DNA of 64,000 bases from Arthrobacter sp. B3I4 (GTDB lineage Bacteria; Actinomycetota; Actinomycetes; Actinomycetales; Micrococcaceae), in the NCBI RefSeq assembly GCF_030816855.1, contig NZ_JAUSYK010000001.1:2976001-3040000 (forward strand). The letters are read 5' to 3'. The notes beneath the pieces are model-generated. The model saw nothing but the letters and a program-made list of their open reading frames with translations. It ran no database searches and had not been told where the DNA came from. How positions within the stretch are numbered: the stretch's first letter is position 1; every line of letters starts with the position of its first letter. Shown piece by piece: positions 1 through 9,288 of this stretch. Both the position numbers and the translations under genes were made by a program.

Positions 1-2168
1 ATAACCGGTACCTGATCCGCTCAAGGCTTGCCAGGGGCGGCATGTCCACGGTTTACCTCGCCACCGACCGGAGGCTGGAGCGGGATGTTGCGCTTAAGGT
101 GATGCATCCCCACATGGCCGGCGACCCCCAGTTCCTGGACCGGCTGGGCCGCGAGGCCAAAGCGGCGGCCAGGCTGTCGCACCCGCACGTGGTGGGCGTG
201 CTGGACCAGGGCGAAGACGGCCCCCTGGCGTATCTGGTGATGGAGTACATCAAGGGCCACACGCTCCGGGACGTGCTCAAGGAAAAGGGTGCCCTCACTC
301 CGCGGCTGGCCCTGGCCCTCGTGGACCCGGTGGTGGAGGGCCTGGGGGCAGCACATGCCGCCGGCCTCATCCACCGGGACGTCAAGCCGGAGAACGTGCT
401 CATCGCAGACGACGGCCGGATCAAGATCGGCGACTTCGGCCTCGCCCGGGCCATTACGACGACGACCAGCACCGGGGCGTTGATCGGCACCGTCGCGTAT
501 CTCTCCCCCGAGCTGGTGATGGGCCGCCAGGCCGATGCCCGAAGCGACATCTACTCGCTGGGGATCATGCTTTACGAGATGATCACCGGCCGGCAGCCCT
601 TCGACGGGGAAGTCCCCATCCAGGTGGCATACCAGCACGTGAACTCCAGTGTGGGCGCCCCGTCCGCCCTGGTGCCCGGGCTGGCCGCCGAGCTGGACGA
701 ACTGGTGCAGTGGTGCACGGCCAACGACCCTGACAAGCGCCCGGTGGACGGCAATGCCCTGCTGTCCGAGCTGCGCCACATCCGGACCAACCTCAGCGAC
801 GCGGAGCTGGACCTGCAGCCACCCGCCGCCCTCCGGTCCGCCGCCCTTCCGCCCGCGGGCGGCGCCGTCGCAGGTACCGCGGCAGCGGCAGCAGGCGGGG
901 CGGCAGCGGCAGCAGCTGCCCGTGGCGCCCACACCGAGCGGCTGGGCCGCACCCCGCAGCCGACCGAAGTCATCAGCCGCGGCAGCAACCCGACCACGAT
1001 CCTCTCGGCCACGCCGCGCTCCAACGCCCCCCGCCCCTCCTACGAACCCGGAGCCTATGCACCCGGCGCCTACTCGCCCGGATCCAGTCGGCCCGGAACC
1101 GGCGCGTACGGGGCGCTCGCCCCGCCGGAGGAACGTGAATTCGGTGCCTCCGCCGTCGACGTCCCGTACGACCGGGCGGCCCCGGCCAGCAAACGGGCCC
1201 AGCGCAAGCAGGACCGGGACGAGGAAAAGGCCCGGCAACGGGCCGCGGCCACGCCCAGCCGGACCCTCCGCCCGGGCAACCCGAGGCGCCGGGGCCTGAT
1301 CTGGATCGTGGCGCTGGTCCTCATCGCGCTGCTCGCGGCCGGTGCCGGCTGGTTCTTCGGGATGGGACCCGGCTCGCCGGGCACCATCCCGCAACTGGCC
1401 AACAAGACAGTTGCCGAGGCCCAGCAGCTGCTCCGCACGGCAGGGTTTCAGTCGTCCACGCGGGACGTGTTCCATGACGACGTACCGCCCGGGCTGGTGG
1501 TCGACTCCGAGCCCGCGGCCGGGCAGGTGGTCCGTAAGTTTGAGTCCGTCTCCCTCGCCGTATCCAAGGGTCCGGAACAGTTTCCCCTTCCCGAGCTGAC
1601 GGGCAAGCCGCTCGACGCCGCGAAGACAGCGCTCAACGGCGCCGGAATGGCCCTGGGCCCGATCACCGAAATCTACGACGAAGCGGCAGCAGCCGGCACC
1701 GTGCTGGCCCAGGACCCGGCCAAAGGCACCCCGGCACGGCACGGCACGCCGGTGGGACTGACGGTTTCCAAAGGCCCGAAGCCCATCCCGGTCCCTGATG
1801 TGCGCGGTAAAGACCAGGACGCCGCGGTGAAGACCCTGCAGGCGGCCGGCCTCAAGCCGGTGGTGGCTCCGGAACCCGTGTTTGACCGCACGGCACCCAA
1901 GGGCACCGTTGCCGTCCAGGACCCGGCTACCGGGAACCTCACGAAGGGCGGGGAGGTCAACCTTACGATTTCCAAGGGCCCGAAGTTCGTCCTGGTTCCG
2001 GACGTGTTCAGCAAGCCCGAGGCGGACGCAGTGCGGGCCCTGAAGGACGCCGGCTTTGAGGTGAAGGTCAAGTACGCCTTCGGCTCGTCGGTGCTGGGCC
2101 TGGTCGCCGGGCAGGACAAGACCGGACGGCAGCCCGAGGGGTCGCTCGTCACGATCACGGTCACCTAA
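1..2168 (+). CDS. PASTA-domain Ser/Thr protein kinase, 5' end outside window
   Basis: Membrane-anchored eukaryotic-type Ser/Thr kinase that phosphorylates cell-wall, division and metabolic targets. The ATG at 42 is not the start: the frame is open to the window edge, and the Met there lies inside the glycine-rich loop (ARGGMSTVYLA). The N-terminus is therefore missing and at least 721 codons are present. Seen in order: ATP-anchoring VALKVM, catalytic HRDVKPENV, DFGLAR, a Thr-rich activation segment (TTTTSTG) ending GTVAYLSPE, an Ala/Pro-rich cytoplasmic linker, one membrane helix about 415-440 codons after the ATG at 42, then four extracellular PASTA repeats, each closing with SKGP or, in the last, ITVT. 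PASTA repeats bind muropeptide/lipid II in PknB-type kinases. The neighbouring class II DAHP synthase matches the pknL-aroG order of Mycobacterium, so a PknL/PknB-type identity is likely; which paralogue is inference. Confidence 0.93.
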   Translation, partial: NRYLIRSRLARGGMSTVYLATDRRLERDVALKVMHPHMAGDPQFLDRLGREAKAAARLSHPHVVGVLDQGEDGPLAYLVMEYIKGHTLRDVLKEKGALTPRLALALVDPVVEGLGAAHAAGLIHRDVKPENVLIADDGRIKIGDFGLARAITTTTSTGALIGTVAYLSPELVMGRQADARSDIYSLGIMLYEMITGRQPFDGEVPIQVAYQHVNSSVGAPSALVPGLAAELDELVQWCTANDPDKRPVDGNALLSELRHIRTNLSDAELDLQPPAALRSAALPPAGGAVAGTAAAAAGGAAAAAAARGAHTERLGRTPQPTEVISRGSNPTTILSATPRSNAPRPSYEPGAYAPGAYSPGSSRPGTGAYGALAPPEEREFGASAVDVPYDRAAPASKRAQRKQDRDEEKARQRAAATPSRTLRPGNPRRRGLIWIVALVLIALLAAGAGWFFGMGPGSPGTIPQLANKTVAEAQQLLRTAGFQSSTRDVFHDDVPPGLVVDSEPAAGQVVRKFESVSLAVSKGPEQFPLPELTGKPLDAAKTALNGAGMALGPITEIYDEAAAAGTVLAQDPAKGTPARHGTPVGLTVSKGPKPIPVPDVRGKDQDAAVKTLQAAGLKPVVAPEPVFDRTAPKGTVAVQDPATGNLTKGGEVNLTISKGPKFVLVPDVFSKPEADAVRALKDAGFEVKVKYAFGSSVLGLVAGQDKTGRQPEGSLVTITVT

Positions 2169-2180
2169 GCGGCCGGCGGG

Positions 2181-3632
2181 CTACCGCTTGGAGAGGGCCC
2201 CTGCCACCAGGAACGCCATTTCGAGGGACTGCATGTGGTTCAACCGCGGATCGCAGACGGACTCGTAACGGTCCAGGAAGGCGTCCTGGTCGATCGGATC
2301 GGCGCCGCCGAGGCACTCCGCGACGTCGTCCCCGGTCATCTCCACGTGCAGGCCGCCCGGGACGGTGCCCAGGCCGTGGTGCACCTCAAAGAAGCCGCGC
2401 ACCTCGTCGATGACGTCGTCGAAGTTGCGGGTCTTGTAGCCGTTGGGCGAGGTCACCGTGTTGCCGTGCATCGGGTCGGTGACCCAGAGGACCTGGGCGC
2501 CCGAGGCGGTGACGCGCTCGACAATCGGAGGCAGCTTCTCGCGGATGTTGCCGGCGCCCATCCGGGTGATGAACGTCAGGCGGCCCGGTTCGCGGTTCGG
2601 GTCAAGCTTTTCGATCAGGCGGAGCGCATCGTCCCCGGTGGTGGACGGGCCCAGCTTCACGCCGATCGGGTTGCGGACCCGGGAGAGGAAGTCGACGTGC
2701 GCGTGGTCCAGCTCGCGGGTGCGTTCCCCGATCCAGAGGAAATGCGCCGAGGTGTCGTAGGGCAGGCCGGTGCGCGAATCGATCCGGGTCAGGGCCCGCT
2801 CGTAATCGAGCAGCAGCGCCTCGTGGCTGGCGTAAAACTCGACCCGTTTCAGCGCCTCGAAGTCCGCCCCGCAGGACGCCATGAACTTGATCGCGCGGTC
2901 GATGTCGCGGGCCAGCGACTCGTAGCGCGCGTGCGCCGGGTTTTCGGTGAAGCCCTTGTTCCACTGGTGCACGAGCCGCAGGTCGGCGAAGCCGCCCTGG
3001 GTGAAGGCCCGGATCAGGTTCAGGGTCGAGGCGGAGGTGTGGTACGCCTTGAGCATCCGGCCGGCGTCGTGCGCGCGGGATTCCGGCGTGAAGTCGTAGC
3101 CGTTGACGATGTCGCCCCGGTAGGCCGGCAGGGTGACGCCCTCGCGGGTTTCGTCGTTGGAGGAGCGCGGCTTGGCGAACTGCCCGGCCATCCGGCCCAT
3201 CTTGATGACGGGCATCGCGGCGCCGTAGGTGAGGACCACAGCCATCTGCAGAATGGTTTTGACCCGGGCGCTGATCTTGTCCGCCGTCGCGGCTTCGAAG
3301 GTTTCCGCGCAGTCCCCGCCCTGCAGCAGGAACGCCTTGCCCTGGGCCGCGGCGGCGAGCCGTTCACGCAGGATGTCCACTTCGCCGGCGAACACCAGCG
3401 GCGGAAGCGCGGAAAGTTCCTTCACCGAGGCTTCGAAGACGGCCGCGTCGGACCAGCTGGGCTGCTGCGACGCGGGCAGCTCCCGCCAGTGGTCAAGGCC
3501 GGGATAGTTGGCCGCGCCGCTCTGGGCCGTGCTGGAAAAAGCACCGCCGGGCAGGGCGCCGCCGGCGACGGCGGCTCCGGCATGCGGGGAGGTGCTGAAA
3601 GGGGACGTCAGGGGCGCAGATAGCTCAGTCAC
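2181..3632 (-). CDS. aroG: class II 3-deoxy-7-phosphoheptulonate synthase
   Basis: First enzyme of the shikimate pathway: condenses phosphoenolpyruvate and erythrose 4-phosphate to DAHP for aromatic amino acids. At 483 aa it has the length and features of the plant/actinobacterial class II family: FLLQGGDCAETF near residue 100, GRMAGQFAKPRSS, the metal/substrate motif around WVTDPMHGN, and a C-terminal LGGADPIDQ stretch. The first 45 residues are Ala/Gly/Ser-rich and not conserved, so a later start is possible. It converges with the PASTA kinase, with 12 bp between the two stops. Shikimate flux is normally controlled by feedback on this protein, often with chorismate mutase; no chorismate mutase gene lies in this window. 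Confidence 0.95.
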   Translation of the reverse strand: MTELSAPLTSPFSTSPHAGAAVAGGALPGGAFSSTAQSGAANYPGLDHWRELPASQQPSWSDAAVFEASVKELSALPPLVFAGEVDILRERLAAAAQGKAFLLQGGDCAETFEAATADKISARVKTILQMAVVLTYGAAMPVIKMGRMAGQFAKPRSSNDETREGVTLPAYRGDIVNGYDFTPESRAHDAGRMLKAYHTSASTLNLIRAFTQGGFADLRLVHQWNKGFTENPAHARYESLARDIDRAIKFMASCGADFEALKRVEFYASHEALLLDYERALTRIDSRTGLPYDTSAHFLWIGERTRELDHAHVDFLSRVRNPIGVKLGPSTTGDDALRLIEKLDPNREPGRLTFITRMGAGNIREKLPPIVERVTASGAQVLWVTDPMHGNTVTSPNGYKTRNFDDVIDEVRGFFEVHHGLGTVPGGLHVEMTGDDVAECLGGADPIDQDAFLDRYESVCDPRLNHMQSLEMAFLVAGALSKR

Positions 3633-3698
3633 CCTTCAAGGATAGTTGTCCCGCGATGGTTCAGTGACGCCGGGGCGTCATTGACCGGCGGTACTCCG

Positions 3699-4463
3699 TC
3701 ACACAGCTTCGGGAGTCCCGCTGCCCTGCCCGGGGCCCGGCTCAGGGGCTTCGGTGGCTTTGCCGGCAAGCCGCAGCTTCACCACGGCGGCGTACTCGTC
3801 GACGTAGTCCTGGCCGGAGAGCCGCATCAGTTCGTGCATGATCTCATCGGTTACGGAGCGCTGGACCGCACGGTCGTCCTCCATGCCGTAGTAGCGGCTG
3901 AAGTCCAGCGGTTCGCCGAAAATCATCCCGATCCGGCGGATGTTCGGCATCCGCTTCCCAATCGGCTGGACTTTGTCGGTGCCGATCATTGCCACCGGGA
4001 TCACCGGAACCCGGGCCTGCAACGCGAGCCGGGCCACGCCGACCTTGCCGCGGTGCAGGCGGGAATCGGGGCTGCGGGTGCCTTCGGGGTAGATCCCCAG
4101 GAGCGAGCCGTTCTTCAGGACGTCCATGCCGGCGTTAAGCGAAAGTGCCGACGCCGCTCCCCCGGACCGGTCCATCGGAAGCTGGTTGGTCAGGCGGAAG
4201 AACGCTGCCGTGAGCCGGCCTTTGATGCCCTTGCCGGTGAAGTACTCGGATTTCGCCAGGAAGACGACTGGCCGCGGCACCATCAGCGGCATGAAAATGG
4301 AGTCCGAGAAGGAAAGGTGGTTGGAGGCCAGGATCGCGGCACCGTCGGACGGGACGTTGTCCAGCCCCTTGACCCACGGCCGGAACAAGGTCTTCAGGAC
4401 CGGCCCAAGGACGAACGTCTTCATGAACCAATAAAACACGTGGTGTACCTCTCCGGCAGGCAT
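3699..4463 (-). CDS. 1-acyl-sn-glycerol-3-phosphate acyltransferase (PlsC family)
   Basis: Transfers an acyl chain to lysophosphatidic acid at the inner membrane face in phospholipid synthesis. The 254-aa protein shows the acyltransferase boxes in order: NHLSFSDS (HX4D catalytic motif) near residue 49, a FLAKSEYF stretch, GIYPEGTRSPD (phosphate-binding motif III) near residue 122, and VPVIPVAMIG. A hydrophobic N-terminus suits peripheral membrane attachment. An internal Met (MKTFVLGP, residue 14) is an alternative start. The same kinase - aroG - acyltransferase - acyl-CoA ligase order is seen around Rv2176-Rv2187 in M. tuberculosis. A second PlsC-like gene lies at 19900-20655. Confidence 0.9.
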   Translation of the reverse strand: MPAGEVHHVFYWFMKTFVLGPVLKTLFRPWVKGLDNVPSDGAAILASNHLSFSDSIFMPLMVPRPVVFLAKSEYFTGKGIKGRLTAAFFRLTNQLPMDRSGGAASALSLNAGMDVLKNGSLLGIYPEGTRSPDSRLHRGKVGVARLALQARVPVIPVAMIGTDKVQPIGKRMPNIRRIGMIFGEPLDFSRYYGMEDDRAVQRSVTDEIMHELMRLSGQDYVDEYAAVVKLRLAGKATEAPEPGPGQGSGTPEAV

Positions 4464-4662
4464 CTGGCCGGCCCTTCCCTGGGCCCGGCGAGGACTTCAA
4501 TGAAACCCTACTCTAGTGAATTATGTGCCCAACAGTGACACGATGGGCGCATGAGTGAAAGCAGCACTCCGATGGCGCACGCCGCTTTCCGATCCCCCGG
4601 CCACCGCACCCGCGCCTGCACCAGCGCGGCCATCGGCCACGCAGCCAGAAGACGGAGCAGCC

Positions 4663-5511
4663 ATGAATCCCGCCCCTGACCACTCCCCGTTCAGCCGCAC
4701 CTTCACCGGGAACGGCGCCCGGACCGGCGTCGTGGTCTCCCACGGCTTCACCGGCAGCCCCCACGGCGTCCGGGCATGGGCCGAGTCCCTCGCCGAAGCC
4801 GGGTACGCCGTGCGGATGCCGCTGCTGCCCGGGCACGGCACCAGCTGGCAGGAGCTGGCCCGGACCCGCTGGCAGGACTGGCACGCCGGGCTGGACGCCG
4901 CCTACCTGGAGCTGGCCGGCGAATGCGAGCACGTCGTGGTGGCAGGACTTTCGATGGGCGGTGCGCTGGCCCTGCGGCTCGCCGCGACCCGTCCGGTGGC
5001 GGGGGCTGTGCTGGTGAACCCCGGACTGGTCATCGACGACCCGCGGGCTCCGCTGGCCGGAATTCTGCGGTTCGTGCTCAAGAGCACCCCGGCCATCGCC
5101 AACGACATCCTCAAGGAGGGCGTCGACGAGGGCGCCTATCCGCGGACGCCCGTTGCAGCCGCACACGAATTGAACAAGATGTTCAAGGACACCGTCCGGC
5201 TGCTGCCCCGGATCACCGCCCCGGTGCGGGTCTATCGGTCCACGGTGGACCACGTGGTCTCGGACACCAGCATGTTGGCGCTGCGCCGGGGCCTGGTCAA
5301 CGCCCCGCTGGAGGTGATCCCGCTGGAGAACAGCTACCACGTCGCTACCATGGACAACGACGCGCCCCGGATCTTCAGCGGCACCATCGAATTCATCCGC
5401 ACGCTGGTGGAGGCGCGCGAGCCGGGCGGCGCCAGCACCGGCCCTGTCCCCGGCAGCCCTGAACCCGGCAGCCCTGTCCCCAGCAGCCAGAAAGAAACGG
5501 CAGATGACTAA
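4663..5511 (+). CDS. alpha/beta hydrolase, Est30-like carboxylesterase / monoacylglycerol lipase
   Basis: Cytoplasmic serine hydrolase of the bacterial carboxylesterase Est30 / monoacylglycerol lipase type, about 282 aa. Seen: oxyanion-hole HGFTGSPHG, nucleophile elbow GLSMGG (Ser about residue 96), acid residue in STVDHVV (about 195) and the catalytic His in NSYHVAT (about 226). I chose the ATG at 4663 because GGAG sits just before it and the hydrolase fold begins right after. The frame is open further up to a GTG at 4555, but that stretch is Pro/Ala-rich. Deleting one C from the run at 4594-4598 would join an ATG at 4551 (MSESSTPMAH) to this frame, so the true N-terminus is uncertain. The substrate is unknown. 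It is divergent from plsC and overlaps the next gene by 8 bp. Confidence 0.85.
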   Translation: MNPAPDHSPFSRTFTGNGARTGVVVSHGFTGSPHGVRAWAESLAEAGYAVRMPLLPGHGTSWQELARTRWQDWHAGLDAAYLELAGECEHVVVAGLSMGGALALRLAATRPVAGAVLVNPGLVIDDPRAPLAGILRFVLKSTPAIANDILKEGVDEGAYPRTPVAAAHELNKMFKDTVRLLPRITAPVRVYRSTVDHVVSDTSMLALRRGLVNAPLEVIPLENSYHVATMDNDAPRIFSGTIEFIRTLVEAREPGGASTGPVPGSPEPGSPVPSSQKETADD

Positions 5512-6055
5512 ATCCGACTCCGGGACCCCGGACCCGGACTCCGGCGCCAACCAGGACGACGCCGTCTGGCTGGACCTGGTGGCACGGCTCGAGAGCACCG
5601 ATTCAGGTTCCGGCACGGAGGCCGGTGCACATCCGGTATCCGGGCAGGCGCCCGGCCCGAGGGCGTTCCGGGACTTCGACCCGCTGGGTCTTGCCGCGCC
5701 GCCGCCAGCGGAAGCGCCCGCCGCCGGCCCACGAGACGCCGGCGCCCGGGACTTCAGCCAGCGGGATTCCGGCCAGCGGTATTCCGGCCCGAGGGACTAT
5801 GAGCCGGACGACGACGACGGCGCCTTCATCCCCGAGGAACCGCCCAGTCTGGCGGGCTCGGACCCGCTGACGGTGCTGGCCTGGCTGGGCGCCGTCGGCG
5901 GCCCCATCGCCTTGTTGCTGTCGGCCATGTTCTGGCGGTCCGCGCCGTTGCTGGCCGTGATGGGCATCGTGGCTGCCTTCGCCGTGTCGGTGGTGTTCCT
6001 GATTCTGAAACTCCCGCACGAAAAAGACGAGCACGACGACGGGGCCCGGGTCTAA
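5504..6055 (+). CDS. hypothetical membrane protein with two C-terminal helices
   Basis: 183-aa protein of unknown function, translationally coupled to the esterase (8-bp overlap). The first 115 residues are acidic and low-complexity, rich in Gly, Pro, Asp and Arg, with short SGQR/SGPR repeats. The C-terminal third has two predicted membrane helices (GAVGGPIALLLSAMFW and LLAVMGIVAAFAVSVVFLIL) joined by a very short turn, followed by an acidic-basic tail. This resembles small actinobacterial membrane proteins with a disordered cytoplasmic head. No enzymatic motif is visible. Confidence 0.8.
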   Translation: MTKSDSGTPDPDSGANQDDAVWLDLVARLESTDSGSGTEAGAHPVSGQAPGPRAFRDFDPLGLAAPPPAEAPAAGPRDAGARDFSQRDSGQRYSGPRDYEPDDDDGAFIPEEPPSLAGSDPLTVLAWLGAVGGPIALLLSAMFWRSAPLLAVMGIVAAFAVSVVFLILKLPHEKDEHDDGARV

Positions 6056-6097
6056 AAGGACCGGCCGCCGGGCAGCGGCGGAGCAGGCACGGCCCCG

Positions 6098-7186
6098 CTA
6101 GCTGTGCATCCTGCTGCTGACCCGGGACAGGTCCGCGGCCCCGATCAGTCCGGCGTTGGGGCCAAGGGCGGCCAGCTCGATCCTGGCGGCAGGCCGGAAG
6201 CCGCGGCCGGTCAGGTTCCGGGCAAACGCCTTCCGGGCAGGCCCGGCCAGAAGCTCGCCGGCGTCACAGAGTCCGCCGCCGATGACGAAGGTGCCAGGGT
6301 CCAGGGCAGCCGCCAGGTTCGCCAGGCCCAGTCCGAGCCACTCCCCGACTTCTTCGAGGAGCTCGCGTGAGGCGGGATCGCCGGCCCTGGCCAGCTCGGT
6401 GACGGTCACGCCGGTGATGTCCCCCGGCCCGCCGTCCACCGCCTTGAGCAGTTCCTGGGCGACCGGCGAGTTCGCCGCAGCCAGTTCCCTGGCCTCACGG
6501 CCGAGCGCGTTACCGGAGGCGTACTGTTCCCAGCAGCCCCGGTTGCCGCACTCGCAGCGGTGGCCCCCGGGCACCACAATCTGGTGCCCGAACTCACCGG
6601 CGACCCCGAAACGGCCGCGTTCCAGCCGCCCGTCCATCACCATGGCTCCGCCGATCCCGGTGCCCAGGGTGATGCAGACCAGCCGGTCCTCGCCGCGTCC
6701 GGCACCGAAGCGCCACTCTGCCCAGGCGGCGGCGTCGGCGTCGTTGGTCAAAAGCACCGGCCGGCGCAGCAGCCGCTGCAGGTTGGCCCGCAGCGGCTCG
6801 TTCCGCCAGGCCAGATGCGGGCTGAACAGCACGGTGGCGCCGTCGAGGTCCATCCAGCCGGCCGCGCCGATCCCCACCGACCAGATCCGGTGGCCCCGGC
6901 CCAGCTCCTCCACCAGCTCGACGATCACCCGCTCCACGGCGCGCGGGTCATTGCCGGGCGTGGAACGCCTCGCCTGGCTCAGGATGCGCCCCTCGGCATC
7001 CACCACTCCGGCCGCCACCTTCGTGCCGCCGATGTCGACGCCGATGGCGAGGCCCTTGCGGCCGAGCCGCAGGTGTCCGCGCAGCCTGCCGCCGTGCACC
7101 GTTTCCGGGCGGCTTTGAATCCTGCGCCGCCAGGCGGCCGTCCTGGGTTGCGGGGCCGGCTGCTGGCCAGGCGTTGGTGTTTGCAT
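6098..7186 (-). CDS. ROK-family glucokinase
   Basis: Phosphorylates glucose (or a related sugar) at C6 in the cytoplasm. The 362-aa protein has the ROK signature: DIGGTKVAAGVVD (phosphate-binding loop) at about 50, LTNDADAAAWAEW with the catalytic Asp, GTGIGGAMV, EFGHQIV, and the zinc motif CECGNRGCWEQ that marks ROK kinases. The first 45 residues (Pro/Gln/Arg-rich) are an extension beyond the usual family start, but GGGGAA lies 5 nt before the chosen ATG. No sugar-binding helix-turn-helix is present, so it is an enzyme and not a ROK repressor. Glucose specificity is inferred from family resemblance. Confidence 0.88.
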   Translation of the reverse strand: MQTPTPGQQPAPQPRTAAWRRRIQSRPETVHGGRLRGHLRLGRKGLAIGVDIGGTKVAAGVVDAEGRILSQARRSTPGNDPRAVERVIVELVEELGRGHRIWSVGIGAAGWMDLDGATVLFSPHLAWRNEPLRANLQRLLRRPVLLTNDADAAAWAEWRFGAGRGEDRLVCITLGTGIGGAMVMDGRLERGRFGVAGEFGHQIVVPGGHRCECGNRGCWEQYASGNALGREARELAAANSPVAQELLKAVDGGPGDITGVTVTELARAGDPASRELLEEVGEWLGLGLANLAAALDPGTFVIGGGLCDAGELLAGPARKAFARNLTGRGFRPAARIELAALGPNAGLIGAADLSRVSSRMHS

Positions 7187-7336
7187 CGTTCCCCATTCTA
7201 GGACCCGCCGGACGGTGGCAACCGGTCCGCTTGGCCGCGGCGAAAGTAGCTTTCACGCGGACCCGGCCGTAAAGTTACTCGCCAGTAGGGTGAAATGCAC
7301 CACACCGTGCGGGCGCCGCATACTACTGTTAGTCAT

Positions 7337-7349
7337 ACCCCCTGGGGGT
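7337..7349. promoter_or_regulatory. G/C-tract palindrome resembling a CsoR-type operator
   Basis: ACCCCCTGGGGGT is an exact inverted repeat around a single central base; extended left it reads ATACCCCC. It lies 24 bp before the GTG start of the acyl-CoA ligase. The layout (ATA, C5, G5, TA-like) resembles operators of copper-sensing CsoR/RcnR/FrmR-family repressors. No copper gene is nearby, so the link is only by sequence likeness. Confidence 0.35.
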
Positions 7350-7372
7350 CAATGGATATCAAAGGAGCTATC

Positions 7373-9193
<1,821 letters not shown>

Positions 9194-9209
9194 CGCACGC
9201 CAGACACTG

Positions 9210-9257
9210 AAAGGGCTCCCCCGGCCGCTAGAACCCAAGCGGCCGGAGGAGCCCTTT
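9210..9257. terminator. bidirectional hairpin terminator
   Basis: AAAGGGCTCC pairs with GGAGCCCTTT, with an inner CCGGCCGCT/AGCGGCCGG stem. It lies between the convergent acyl-CoA ligase and pyruvate carboxylase genes and has T/A flanks in both directions. Confidence 0.85.
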
Positions 9258-9288
9258 CTGCTGGGCAGCGGAGCCGCTGCCGGCGCTG

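Noticed and set aside
2235-3623. 462-aa plus-strand frame opposite aroG
   Set aside because: Shadow of the DAHP synthase gene; Arg/Ala/Gly/Val-rich with no motifs.
4551-4680. Short frame from ATG 4551 (MSESSTPMAHAAF...) ahead of the esterase
   Set aside because: Too short alone and no clear ribosome site. It is only of interest if one C in 4594-4598 is extra, when it would be the esterase N-terminus.
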